From Betaproteobacteria bacterium Ga0077540 (GTDB lineage Bacteria > Pseudomonadota > Gammaproteobacteria > Burkholderiales > Methylophilaceae), in contig LNEP01000001.1 of NCBI GenBank assembly GCA_001464125.1, positions 405,935 to 469,934 of the forward strand: a stretch of DNA of 64,000 nucleotides, given 5' to 3'. The position numbers were made by a program, and so were the translations under genes. Position 1 is the stretch's first letter. Each line of letters starts with the position of its first letter. This document shows positions 9,279-18,166 of this stretch, one piece after another. Under the pieces are notes generated by a model. That model did no database searches. It saw only the letters and a program-made list of their open reading frames with translations, and was not told where the DNA came from.

Positions 9279-10626
9279 GTACTTAGGTCTAACGATAGTA
9301 ATATGGTTGTTTACGCTATGCCAAAGTGCATATGCCGCAAACTCCATCACTGCCGCGCGAGTATGGCCTGCTCAGGATTACACACGTATCACCTTTGAGG
9401 CACCATCACCCATCAAACATCAGCTCTTGATTTTGAAAAATCCACACCGTTTAGTACTGGATATTGAAGATGTTGAGCTTAATCCCATACTCAAAACGCT
9501 CTCGGATCGCATTTTATCTAGTGATCCTTATATCAAGCAGATTCGCACTGGGATGTTTAAGCCAAATGTATTGCGTATAGCGATTGATTTGAAGGCTGAA
9601 GTGAGCCCAAACGTATTCGCGCTTGCACCAGCAGGGGATTACAAGCACCGATTGGTGGTGGATATCTATCCGGATAAAGACCCAATTATGGCGATGTTGG
9701 AAAAACGTGATAATGAAAAAAGTGAAAGTGATACGTCTAAGCCTGTCGAAGAACCATTACCCTCAGTTACTCAGCAAGAAGCCGAACTGCCCAATATCGA
9801 ACCCGCACAAGAAGCACCCATCGAACCGCTTCCAGAAACACATCCTGCTGAGACTGTTGCTGTAGCACAAGAGCCAGCCTTGCCAGAAGAAAAGCCAATA
9901 AAGCCAGAATTTAATAAGAAAAAAGAACGTGTCATCACGATTGCGATTGATGCAGGTCACGGTGGTGAAGATCCTGGTGCACGCGGCGCCAGTGGTACGC
10001 ATGAAAAAGAAATTACTTTGCAAATTGCAAAAAAACTCAAAGAGAAAATTGATGCAGAAGACAACATGCGTGGTGTCTTGATTCGCGATGGGGACTATTT
10101 CATTCCACTGCAAGGGCGTGTAATCAAAGCGCGCAAGCTCAAAGCGGATTTATTTATCTCCATTCATGCCGATTCATTTACTAATCCTGCGGCGCGCGGC
10201 TCATCGGTGTTTGCGCTGTCTGAGCGCGGTGCAACCAGTGCCAGTGCACGTTATTTAGCTAAAAAAGAAAATGAATCTGATCTGATTGGTGGAGTGAGCT
10301 TAGGTGGGAAAGACCCAGAGTTGGCTAAAACTCTATTGGATTTATCGCAAACAGCCACTATTAATGACAGCATCAAGCTGGGCAAAGCGGTATTATTGAA
10401 AATTGGTGAAATTAATAAGCTGCACAAGAGTCATGTAGAGCAGGCTGGTTTCGCTGTTCTGAAGTCGCCGGATACGCCTTCAATTTTGGTGGAGACTGCA
10501 TTTATCAGCAATCCAGAAGAAGAGCGAAAATTGAAGGATGATGATTACCAAAATAAATTGGTAGATTCGATTTTAGCGGGTGTGAAAAAATATTTTGCGG
10601 CTAATCCAGCCTTAATCAATAAGTAG
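9271..10626 (+). CDS. amiC: N-acetylmuramoyl-L-alanine amidase with AMIN domain
   Basis: Exported zinc amidase that cuts the septal peptidoglycan cross-bridge stem for daughter cell separation. Order: signal peptide IKYLGLTIVIWLFTLCQSAYA, AMIN septal-targeting domain (about residues 25-130), acidic Pro/Glu-rich linker (about 150-215), then an Amidase_3 domain beginning ITIAIDAGHGGEDPGARG with the zinc His, a second His in SIHADSF, and the catalytic Glu in SILVETAFISNPEEE. ATG 9271 is chosen over TTG 9262, because it overlaps the tsaE stop and starts the signal peptide cleanly. Probably activated by an EnvC/NlpD-type LytM protein, not in this window. Confidence 0.95.
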   Translation: MIKYLGLTIVIWLFTLCQSAYAANSITAARVWPAQDYTRITFEAPSPIKHQLLILKNPHRLVLDIEDVELNPILKTLSDRILSSDPYIKQIRTGMFKPNVLRIAIDLKAEVSPNVFALAPAGDYKHRLVVDIYPDKDPIMAMLEKRDNEKSESDTSKPVEEPLPSVTQQEAELPNIEPAQEAPIEPLPETHPAETVAVAQEPALPEEKPIKPEFNKKKERVITIAIDAGHGGEDPGARGASGTHEKEITLQIAKKLKEKIDAEDNMRGVLIRDGDYFIPLQGRVIKARKLKADLFISIHADSFTNPAARGSSVFALSERGATSASARYLAKKENESDLIGGVSLGGKDPELAKTLLDLSQTATINDSIKLGKAVLLKIGEINKLHKSHVEQAGFAVLKSPDTPSILVETAFISNPEEERKLKDDDYQNKLVDSILAGVKKYFAANPALINK

Positions 10627-10659
10627 TGCCAATCAATATCTCAATCAAAGTTGACTGGC

Positions 10660-12192
10660 TTAACGTCGATATTTAATCAACTCACTTTCACGTTGCGTCT
10701 CACCATAGCCTGTCTGTACCCGTAAGGCACGCTGAATATAATAGCTAATACGCTGACGTAAATCAGATACGTCATCTCCATCTACAAATGTGTGTGGAAA
10801 TTTAAAGCTAAGCCAAGCATACAAACTCAAGTTATGGCTCAGCAACTCCGCAGCTTCTAAATGCTTGGGAGCACTGCCAGCGAGCCAATCCGGTGCAATC
10901 GGCAAATGGCGTATCTGCGATTCCGCCACGCTTTTTAAACATAGTAAGTAGTAGTCCCGCTCAAAAGCCACATTCAAGGCAATGGGTGCACAGACAAATA
11001 TATATTTATCTTTCAACGACATGCTGGGCGCATAGGCGTCCACCAGTAGGGCTTGCTGAATTTGACCAGTCAACGGCGCCGCTGCAAACAGTGTGTGTTG
11101 TAAACGGCTGCGTTCTTCAAGGTAGGTGAGTATCTCAGCTATCTTACCGGTATGCAGTTGCTTCCCTAATGCTTCAATTTGATGAAACCCAATGCTAATT
11201 GGCAGTTTACTTAAATTGGCATCATCATTAGTCGTTAGCATATGCTCAATATGAATGTGCTCGTCAGCTTCAAATACATTCACGTACCCTGTGGGATACA
11301 GGCCAAAACGCCCAGCACGCCCGGCAATTTGTCTGACTTCAGTAGCGTTTAGCAAACGTGATGCCACACCGTCAAACTTATGTGTATTAGCGAATATTAC
11401 ACGACGGATGGGCAGGTTAAGCCCCATGCCTATAGCATCGGTCGCCACTAAAATATCTGCTTGTCCAGAATTAAATCGTTCAGATTCGGCTCTACGCACT
11501 TCTGGTGACAATGCGCCATAAATGCTGGCAACGCTAAAGCCCCATTGTCGAATCCGTGCTGAAAATGTCAGCACATCCTTACGACTAAAGGCAATGATGG
11601 CATCGCCTTTCTGCAACTTTGATTTTAACTTGAGTTTGCTATAACGCTGACCGCAAATACTTTCGTCTTCTAACACCAAAGGCGTAAGGCGAGCTGTTTC
11701 AGTGACTTCATAAGTTTCATCTAGCGACTCTATAGCGGCAATACATGGCGGGGTAACAGCATTAGAACCACAAATAAACACACGTTTTCCCGGTACACCT
11801 ATCAGTGCTTGAGTCCAAGCAGAGCCGCGGTCAGGATCTTGTAACATCTGGATTTCATCAATCACAGCCACCTCAACCATGTTGGATGGATTCATCATTT
11901 CAATAGTGGAAGCCGTATGTTGCGCACCCGTCATCAATATACGCTCTTCCCCCGTAATCAGATTACAGGGTACGCCTGCTGCCACCAAACGGTCGCGCAC
12001 TTCCATCGCCAACAGGCGCAATGGCGCTAAATACACACCAGATTTCGCTTGGGTTAAAGCATTCAGCGCATGATAGGTTTTTCCAGAGTTAGTAGGGCCC
12101 ACATAAAAATGGTGATGGCGTCGCAAGTTACGCGCTTTGCTGAAGCTTTGTGCAAACCCATGTATGCCAGTAGTGTGGGGGCTATGCGTCAT
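10660..12192 (-). CDS. Suv3-type DEAD/DEAH superfamily 2 helicase
   Basis: Predicted ATP-dependent RNA/DNA helicase of the Suv3/COG4581-like group, best known from mitochondrial RNA turnover. Visible motifs: I, FYVGPTNSGKTYHALNAL; Ia, YLAPLRLLAMEV; II, VIDEIQML; III-like, FICGSNAV; IV, AIIAFSRKDV; V, VATDAIGMGLNLPIRRVIF; VI, QIAGRAGRFG. At 510 residues it has the two RecA-like folds and a short C-terminal part. It is convergent with amiC and divergent from the beta-CASP nuclease-like gene; both are RNA-metabolism types, but linkage of function is inference. Confidence 0.85.
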   Translation of the reverse strand: MTHSPHTTGIHGFAQSFSKARNLRRHHHFYVGPTNSGKTYHALNALTQAKSGVYLAPLRLLAMEVRDRLVAAGVPCNLITGEERILMTGAQHTASTIEMMNPSNMVEVAVIDEIQMLQDPDRGSAWTQALIGVPGKRVFICGSNAVTPPCIAAIESLDETYEVTETARLTPLVLEDESICGQRYSKLKLKSKLQKGDAIIAFSRKDVLTFSARIRQWGFSVASIYGALSPEVRRAESERFNSGQADILVATDAIGMGLNLPIRRVIFANTHKFDGVASRLLNATEVRQIAGRAGRFGLYPTGYVNVFEADEHIHIEHMLTTNDDANLSKLPISIGFHQIEALGKQLHTGKIAEILTYLEERSRLQHTLFAAAPLTGQIQQALLVDAYAPSMSLKDKYIFVCAPIALNVAFERDYYLLCLKSVAESQIRHLPIAPDWLAGSAPKHLEAAELLSHNLSLYAWLSFKFPHTFVDGDDVSDLRQRISYYIQRALRVQTGYGETQRESELIKYRR

Positions 12193-12278
12193 AAAGCTTA
12201 GCTTGTGTTAAAGCGAGTAGAATACCAAACATCACCCCAAAACCCGATTGAATAACAATGAAAAGTGAGAAGGTTGAT

Positions 12279-13640
12279 ATGGAACTTACGTTTTTAGGCG
12301 CAGCGGGGACCGTGACAGGGTCAAAATATTTACTTAAGTCAAATGGCTTTCAGCTGTTAATTGACTGCGGTTTGTTTCAAGGTTTAAAACAGTTGCGATT
12401 AAAAAACTGGGCTGCTTTACCAATTCAACCCAGTCAGGTAGATGCAGTGGTGTTGACGCATGCACACATTGACCATTCTGGTTACTTACCTCTGTTTGTT
12501 AAAAATGGGTTTTCTGGCAAGATTTATTGCAGTCGCGCCACGCATGATTTGTGCAAAATATTATTACCAGACGCCGCGCATCTGCAAGAGGAAGAGGCTG
12601 AATATGCCAATCGGCGTGGTTTTTCCAAGCATCATCCGGCATTGCCTTTATATACCCAGGAAGATGCCGAGCGTGCTTTAGCTTTATTTGAGCCGGTAGC
12701 ATTTGCGCAAGATATCCCAATGGGCAATGACACGCATATACGTTTATTACCTAACGGCCATATTCTCGGTTCTGCCAGTGTACGAGTCGCTAATTCAAAC
12801 ACCTCAGTTGTATTCTCTGGTGATATTGGACGACCAAATGATATTCTTTTGCATGCCCCCACACCAATCGCTCCTGCAGATTACCTTGTGCTGGAATCTA
12901 CCTATGGCAATCGCTTGCATGATAAGGCTGACCCTAGATTGCAGCTTGCTAGCGTGATCAACAAAACCGTTAAACGCAAAGGTGTTGTGCTGATTCCAGT
13001 CTTTGCGGTGGGTAGAGCACAAGAATTGCTGTATTACATTCATTTGTTAAAACAAACTGGCGAAATTGCAGATGATATTCCCGTTTATCTGAATAGCCCG
13101 ATGGCTGTAGACGCGACCGCCATCTTTACGCAACACCGAGGTGAACATAAATTATCACCTGAGCAATGCCGCGCAATGAGCCGATGCGCACATATGGTAA
13201 ATAGCGTTGAAGAATCAAAACGCTTAAATGAATTGAAGGGCCCGATGATTATTTTATCCGCCAGTGGCATGGCTTCTGGAGGGAGGGTAGTGCATCACCT
13301 CAAGGCCTTTGCACCTAAATCAAACAACACTATTTTATTTGTTGGGTTTCAGGCTGCAGGTACACGAGGGGCCGCCATGATAGACGGTGCTGAGAGCATC
13401 AAGATTCATGGTGAATATATTCCAGTAAAAGCCAAAGTTGAGGTGATTTCAAATTTATCCGCGCATGCGGATTACGAAGAAATTTTAGCGTGGTTACAAC
13501 CTATGCAAACGGCACCCAAACAAGTGTTTATTACCCATGGTGAGCCAGTGGCCGCAGATATGATGCGCAGGCATGTGGAGGAGCGTCTGAATTGGCGTGC
13601 GACTGTCCCTGAGTACCTAGACAAAGTGACGCTAAGCTAA
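12279..13640 (+). CDS. Beta-CASP metallo-beta-lactamase fold hydrolase (RNase-like)
   Basis: Predicted cytoplasmic two-zinc hydrolase of the CPSF73/YSH1-like group, whose studied members cut RNA. Motifs: LTFLGAAGTVTGSKYLL start, zinc motif HAHIDHSGYLP (HxHxDH), SGDIGRPND, beta-CASP block LESTYGNR, SASGMASGGRVVHHLK, and LSAHADYEEI followed by ITHGEP with the last metal His. A GAGAAGG box is 5 nt before ATG 12279, so I prefer this to ATG 12258 (seven residues longer). Length is normal. Its true substrate cannot be told here. Confidence 0.88.
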   Translation: MELTFLGAAGTVTGSKYLLKSNGFQLLIDCGLFQGLKQLRLKNWAALPIQPSQVDAVVLTHAHIDHSGYLPLFVKNGFSGKIYCSRATHDLCKILLPDAAHLQEEEAEYANRRGFSKHHPALPLYTQEDAERALALFEPVAFAQDIPMGNDTHIRLLPNGHILGSASVRVANSNTSVVFSGDIGRPNDILLHAPTPIAPADYLVLESTYGNRLHDKADPRLQLASVINKTVKRKGVVLIPVFAVGRAQELLYYIHLLKQTGEIADDIPVYLNSPMAVDATAIFTQHRGEHKLSPEQCRAMSRCAHMVNSVEESKRLNELKGPMIILSASGMASGGRVVHHLKAFAPKSNNTILFVGFQAAGTRGAAMIDGAESIKIHGEYIPVKAKVEVISNLSAHADYEEILAWLQPMQTAPKQVFITHGEPVAADMMRRHVEERLNWRATVPEYLDKVTLS

Positions 13641-13693
13641 TAAAAATAACCTCAATATGTCCAAGTGGTGATTCAAACAAGTAAAATAGCGTG

Positions 13694-15520
13694 ATGCAAA
13701 TACGTCTTTTACCTGACCAGCTCATCAGCCAAATTGCCGCAGGTGAGGTGGTTGAGCGACCAGCCTCAGCGCTTAAAGAGCTGTTGGAAAACAGCTTGGA
13801 TGCTGGCAGTACCGATATTCAAGTATCACTCGTTCAGGGCGGCGTGAAGCAGCTAAGGGTAGCTGACAATGGCAGCGGTATTGCGCAGGAAGACCTTGCA
13901 CTGGCGCTCACACGCCATGCCACTAGCAAAATCTTCAGTCTAGAAGACTTGGAGTCGGTGGTGAGCTTAGGTTTTCGTGGTGAAGCGTTGGCTAGCATTG
14001 CTTCGGTCTCGCGTACGCAAGTGAGTAGCCGGGCGCAAGCCACCAAACACGCTTGGCGCATTACCTCTAACGGTAGCGAAATCTCTGACATCGAGCCTGC
14101 CGCATTAGATGCAGGCACAGTCATTGAAGTGAATGATCTATATTTCAACACACCAGCCCGCCGAAAATTCTTAAAAACTGAAGGTACAGAATTTGGTCAT
14201 TGTGAGGAGGCTTTTCATAGGGTAGCGCTATCACGGCCCGATGTTGCTTTTATGTTGCAACACAATGGCCGAGCACTTAGCCGCTATGCCGTGAGTGCGC
14301 CGGAAAAACGCTTTGCAGAAGTACTGGGCGCTGAGTTTGCAGCCGAATCAATCGCAGTAGATGAAGCCAGCGCAGGTTTGCGCTTATGGGGAATTGCAGC
14401 TAAGCCCACATATAACCGGAATAGTCGTGATACGCAGTATGTTTATGTCAACGGTCGTTTTGTACGGGACAAATTGATTAGTCATGCCATCCGACAAGCC
14501 TATCAAGATGTGCTGCATCATGACCGTCATCCTGCTTTCGTGCTGTTTTTAGAGCTCGATCCAGCCTTGGTGGATGTCAATGTCCACCCCAGCAAAACCG
14601 AAGTGCGGTTTAGGGATGGACAAGCCATTCACCGTTTTATTTTTCATGGCTTGCACAAAGCGTTGGCCACGCCTACGGGTGTCTCCAATGCAGTCACTGC
14701 TAGCCAAGCGCAATACAATCCATTTTCGCAACCAGCTACAAATAGCAACGGGCAATCTGCATACCCAACTTATCAATCGCAGATTAATCTAAGCGCAAGC
14801 GAGCCAGCCAATTTCTATCAAACTATGTTTGCCACAACACCTGCCAGCATCAACGATACACGCGAATTTGCTAGTCCGGTATGTTACGCCGAGAGCCTGG
14901 AAGACGTTGCAACGACTCAAGAGGAGTTTCCACTTGGGTTTGCCGTGGCACAAATTCATGGTGTGTACGTGCTTGCCCAAAATAAACTGGGCTTGGTGGT
15001 GGTAGATATGCATGCTGCGCACGAGCGTATCATGTACGAAAAGCTAAAAGATGCGCTGGACCACAAGCAAGTGCCAATGCAACCATTGTTGCTGCCGATC
15101 AGCTTTAATGCGGACAGATTAGAAGTGGCTACCGTGCAGGATACGTTAGCCAGTAATACGGATAGTTTGCAGCGGCTAGGCTTTGATATTGCTGTGCTTT
15201 CTCCAACTACTTTGGCAGTACGGGCAGTGCCTACCATGTTGCAGCATGCTGATGCCGTAACGCTAGCACGTGATGTATTACGTGATTTGCGTGAATATGG
15301 CGCGAGCAGGGCGCTCACAGAGCGCAGAAACGAATTACTGGGTACTATGGCATGCCATGCAGCAGTGCGTGCTAATCGCAACCTTACAGTGCCAGAAATG
15401 AACGCATTACTGCGTGATATGGAAGCCACTGAGCGCTCTGGGCAATGTAATCATGGCCGCCCCACTTGGTTTCAGGTATCCATGCAAGATTTAGATAAAA
15501 TGTTTATGCGTGGCAAATAA
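13694..15520 (+). CDS. mutL: DNA mismatch repair protein MutL
   Basis: GHKL ATPase that links MutS mismatch recognition to strand cutting. N-terminal ATPase motifs: ELLENSLDAGST, VADNGSGI, LGFRGEALASIASV; then a linker rich in Ser/Asn/Gln (about residues 340-410). The C-terminal domain has DMHAAHERIMYE, matching the endonuclease motif DQHA-X2-E-X4-E, plus ACHAAVRANR and QCNHGRPT. This is therefore an endonuclease-type MutL, as expected in bacteria without MutH. GTG 13691 or ATG 13694 may be the start; I give the ATG. It is followed by a pterin dehydratase and miaA on the same strand. Confidence 0.97.
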   Translation: MQIRLLPDQLISQIAAGEVVERPASALKELLENSLDAGSTDIQVSLVQGGVKQLRVADNGSGIAQEDLALALTRHATSKIFSLEDLESVVSLGFRGEALASIASVSRTQVSSRAQATKHAWRITSNGSEISDIEPAALDAGTVIEVNDLYFNTPARRKFLKTEGTEFGHCEEAFHRVALSRPDVAFMLQHNGRALSRYAVSAPEKRFAEVLGAEFAAESIAVDEASAGLRLWGIAAKPTYNRNSRDTQYVYVNGRFVRDKLISHAIRQAYQDVLHHDRHPAFVLFLELDPALVDVNVHPSKTEVRFRDGQAIHRFIFHGLHKALATPTGVSNAVTASQAQYNPFSQPATNSNGQSAYPTYQSQINLSASEPANFYQTMFATTPASINDTREFASPVCYAESLEDVATTQEEFPLGFAVAQIHGVYVLAQNKLGLVVVDMHAAHERIMYEKLKDALDHKQVPMQPLLLPISFNADRLEVATVQDTLASNTDSLQRLGFDIAVLSPTTLAVRAVPTMLQHADAVTLARDVLRDLREYGASRALTERRNELLGTMACHAAVRANRNLTVPEMNALLRDMEATERSGQCNHGRPTWFQVSMQDLDKMFMRGK

Positions 15521-15555
15521 ACACGCCAACACCGTAATATTGATTAGGAGGCGAT

Positions 15556-15957
15556 ATGACAGACGAACCAGCAACTCACGAACGCGTGTATAGCGAAGCA
15601 GAAGTGACGCAAAAACTACAGGCGGAATTGCCCCATTGGTATTTAGAAGATGGCTGGATAAGACGCAAATATAAAACAGGTAGCTGGAAAGGCACGCTGA
15701 TGGTGGTGAATACGGTGGGGCATCTGGCCGAAGCCGCTTGGCACCACCCAGATTTAACGGTTTCGTATGCATTTGTGATTGTGAAGTTATGCACACATAG
15801 TGCAAAAGGCATAACCGATAAAGACTTTGAGTTGGCAACCAAAATTGAAGAAGTGATTCAATGGCAACCTAACAAGCAAGGCTTTAAAGGCCAGCCTTCT
15901 GCCTTAGAAGGCACACCGAATGAAGACCAGCGCTTTAAATACATTAAATACGATTAA
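15556..15957 (+). CDS. 4a-hydroxytetrahydrobiopterin dehydratase (PCD/DCoH family)
   Basis: Small enzyme that dehydrates pterin-4a-carbinolamine, regenerating pterin cofactors. The 133-residue protein has the alpha/beta fold pattern with LPHWYLEDGWIRRKY and the active-site motif AAWHHPDLTVSY. In methylotrophs, members of this family have also been linked to tetrahydromethanopterin metabolism, so the exact pterin is open. It has the strongest ribosome binding site in the region, AGGAGG at 15546-15551, 4 nt before ATG. It sits between mutL and miaA with short gaps. Confidence 0.88.
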   Translation: MTDEPATHERVYSEAEVTQKLQAELPHWYLEDGWIRRKYKTGSWKGTLMVVNTVGHLAEAAWHHPDLTVSYAFVIVKLCTHSAKGITDKDFELATKIEEVIQWQPNKQGFKGQPSALEGTPNEDQRFKYIKYD

Positions 15958-15986
15958 CCTATTATTACCTGATTGCGTAATTTTTG

Positions 15987-16919
15987 ATGTCACCATTACC
16001 ACCCGCTATTTTTTTGATGGGCCCAACCGCGAGTGGTAAAACCAATGCTGCTGTTTACTTAAAGCAGCATCTGCCTGTTGAACTGATTAGTGTCGATTCT
16101 GCTTTGGTGTTTCAAGACATGAACATTGGCACCGCCAAGCCAGACCAAACCACGCTTGCAGCAGCCCCTCATTTTTTAATTGATATTATCCCGCCCACCA
16201 GTGCTTATTCCGCAGCCAATTTTAGAGAAGATGCCTTAACCTTAATGGCGGAAATTACAGCAAGGGGCAATGTGCCTGTGCTGGTCGGTGGCACCATGTT
16301 GTATTTCAAATCTCTGGTCTCTGGCTTAAGTGGCTTGCCTGAGGCGAACCAGCAAATTCGTGCACAGATTGATGCAGAAGCCGCCCAAATAGGCTGGCCT
16401 ATGATGCATTCCAAATTAGCCAACATCGATCCTGAAACTGCAGCAAGATTACAACCGAATGACATGCAACGCATTCAACGTGCATTAGAGGTACATGCCA
16501 TTACTGGTGAAACCATGACGCAGCTGTATGCTAAGCAATCGACACAAAGCTTCCCATATCGGGTGCTCAAATTAGCACTCATCCCCAGTGACCGTGGCGT
16601 ATTACATACGCGTATTGCCACACGTTTTCAGCAAATGCTGAATGATGGCTTGGTAGAGGAGGTGAAAGGATTGCTAGAGAAATATCCAACACTGACCATG
16701 GACAGCACCTCCATGCGTTGCGTAGGCTATCGCCAAGTATTGGAGTACATGCAAGGGCAATACCCATTAGAAGAGTTGTGTGACCGTGGCATATTCGCCA
16801 CTCGTCAATTGGCTAAGCGACAACTGACTTGGCTACGTGGCATGGATGACACAGTTGAGCTCGATTGTTTGGATGCACAACTTAATGAGCGGGTATTGCA
16901 AAATGTTAAAAGTTTCTAG
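15987..16919 (+). CDS. miaA: tRNA dimethylallyltransferase
   Basis: Transfers a dimethylallyl group to N6 of A37 in tRNAs reading UNN codons. Motifs: P-loop FLMGPTASGKTNAAVYL, ELISVDSALVFQDMNIGTAKP, LIDIIPPTSAYSAANF, VGGTMLYFKSLVSGLS and the C-terminal FATRQLAKRQLTWLRGM, all family hallmarks. It is 310 residues from ATG 15987 (TTG 15984 is an alternative); no clear Shine-Dalgarno box is visible. It is the last gene of the mutL group; hfq is not next to it here. Confidence 0.96.
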   Translation: MSPLPPAIFLMGPTASGKTNAAVYLKQHLPVELISVDSALVFQDMNIGTAKPDQTTLAAAPHFLIDIIPPTSAYSAANFREDALTLMAEITARGNVPVLVGGTMLYFKSLVSGLSGLPEANQQIRAQIDAEAAQIGWPMMHSKLANIDPETAARLQPNDMQRIQRALEVHAITGETMTQLYAKQSTQSFPYRVLKLALIPSDRGVLHTRIATRFQQMLNDGLVEEVKGLLEKYPTLTMDSTSMRCVGYRQVLEYMQGQYPLEELCDRGIFATRQLAKRQLTWLRGMDDTVELDCLDAQLNERVLQNVKSF

Positions 16920-16976
16920 TTGATAGATTTAGCCTACTTGTGCTTGTTTAGTTTAATTTTAAAAATTAATTGTAGT

Positions 16977-16997
16977 TTCAATATTTAAGATATTGAA
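16977..16997 (+). promoter_or_regulatory. Inverted repeat next to a ribosome binding site
   Basis: Perfect 8-bp arms TTCAATAT and ATATTGAA with a 5-nt spacer lie 12 nt before ATG 17010. The right arm runs into the AAGGA ribosome binding site of the following gene, so a hairpin in the leader could hide it. It could equally be a protein operator. The surroundings are very AT-rich, which weakens the case. Confidence 0.35.
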
Positions 16998-17009
16998 GGA
17001 TGTGAATAG

Positions 17010-17699
17010 ATGAGAAAAGACAGTAATTGGCAGGTATTTATAGACGTAATTAACGGTCTTTCTTTGGGGTTGCTATTAGTAATTATCAACTTATATTGGG
17101 TAAATGACAGTAGGTTAATCAGTATTCACAATTTTGTAATGCCGATAACTGATTGGGTGATTTCGCCTATATTTTTTGTTAAATGGATTGTTGATGTTAG
17201 TAACAATCCTGACCTGACACATGCATATTTAGTAATGGTCTACTTTATTTTCTTGCTAATATTTTGTAACAATTATATTTCTCTATTTCGTCCTTTTTCA
17301 GGATTCCCAAGTAGGGGCTATTATCTTACCTTGGAAGGGTTTACTGATTTTCTAGAAGACCATCTTTACTCATCGACAAATATACCAGTCAGCCTAGGAT
17401 TTTTAAAGTATCCGTCAAATCGCAGTTCTAACAAGGGTGAATACGTAAAAGTTGATACTTTCAAAGAGCTAATACAACTGTTCTTTAAGAAAGTGGGGGT
17501 TCAGTATTTTGGGTTTTATATAATCTCTGGATTCTTATTCTTTACATGGGTTGCACATGACAGTGTAAATAGTAACGAGTTGTCAATATTGCCTTTTTGG
17601 TTGGCTGTTATTATTTTTTGTTACGCTCAAGTGAGATTTATATTTGAGTTGTTAGCTCTGCTTCCGAAAATTCTTTTTGATAGACCCATTGACGCTTAG
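17010..17699 (+). CDS. Unrecognised multi-pass membrane protein
   Basis: I do not recognise this 229-residue protein. It has about five hydrophobic segments: near residues 9-29, 44-64, 72-92, 165-182 and 193-220. A central soluble part (about 95-160) contains FSGFPSRGYYLTLEGFTDFLEDH. The gene is distinctly richer in A and T than its neighbours and stands alone between miaA and a minus-strand gene, which hints at acquisition by transfer. AAGGA lies about 9 nt before ATG 17010. The stop codon lies within a perfect 10-bp inverted repeat. Confidence 0.7.
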   Translation: MRKDSNWQVFIDVINGLSLGLLLVIINLYWVNDSRLISIHNFVMPITDWVISPIFFVKWIVDVSNNPDLTHAYLVMVYFIFLLIFCNNYISLFRPFSGFPSRGYYLTLEGFTDFLEDHLYSSTNIPVSLGFLKYPSNRSSNKGEYVKVDTFKELIQLFFKKVGVQYFGFYIISGFLFFTWVAHDSVNSNELSILPFWLAVIIFCYAQVRFIFELLALLPKILFDRPIDA

Positions 17700-17732
17700 G
17701 GCGTTCATTCTTGCTTCTAAAGCGCCCTAAGC
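17694..17732. terminator. Terminator-like hairpin overlapping the stop of the membrane protein gene
   Basis: Perfect arms GCTTAGGGCG (17694-17703) and CGCCCTAAGC (17723-17732) enclose a 19-nt loop. The TAG stop at 17697-17699 is in the left arm. There is no T-run after the stem on either strand, so this is not a classic rho-independent terminator, but its place between two convergent genes fits a bidirectional stop. Confidence 0.5.
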
Positions 17733-17751
17733 AGGTTATATCGTCGAAAGG

Positions 17752-17970
17752 CTAACTGTTGATAGGGTACTTCACTAGATGCAAATGATAGCCATGCTTT
17801 TTAATGTCTGCGGTAATGTCTGATTTCGCATCAAGCTCAACCGCGGCTCTTTCAAAAATCAATTTAGCATAATCGGGGTCGGGGACTTCCACTTTTGAAA
17901 CATCGCTATTAGCGAGTACTGAGATGTATTTATTTGCGCTACTGGCACTTTTATAGATATCTACTTTCAT
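17752..17970 (-). CDS. Small conserved protein, possibly DUF6139-like
   Basis: A 72-residue cytoplasmic protein starting MKVDIYKSASSANKYISVL, with an acidic middle (AAVELDAKSD) and ending GYHLHLVKYPINS. The opening MxVDIY and the small size recall betaproteobacterial DUF6139 proteins, but I recall this only loosely. I chose the inner ATG at 17970 because GGAG lies about 8 nt upstream; the longer frame to 18027 has no such box. It is monocistronic: a gap of about 200 bp separates it from dapC. Function unknown. Confidence 0.6.
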   Translation of the reverse strand: MKVDIYKSASSANKYISVLANSDVSKVEVPDPDYAKLIFERAAVELDAKSDITADIKKHGYHLHLVKYPINS

Positions 17971-18166
17971 GACACGCTCCTTTTTTCGGTTTGAGTCTTT
18001 TGAATGAGGCAATGGATGAAGATACAACGATACTCTTCATACACGTATGACGCATTTGATGTTGTGTGAGTTCCCTAAGGCTAGGGCAAGCTTTGAAACG
18101 ACAGCTTACATGGTTATTAAATATAAACCATATAAAACAAGTATTTAAAATTATCTATTAAAGTCT

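Noticed and set aside
10627..10659. GCCAATCAA/TTGACTGGC stem between amiC and the helicase
   Set aside because: It has one mismatch, a 14-nt loop and no T-run, so it is too weak to call a terminator.
18110..18131. ATGGTT-N10-AACCAT palindrome between dapC and the small gene
   Set aside because: It resembles the TGGTT-N6-AACCA sites, but the spacer is 10 rather than 6 bp, there is only one copy, and I see no GG-N10-GC element next to it. Probably chance in AT-rich DNA.
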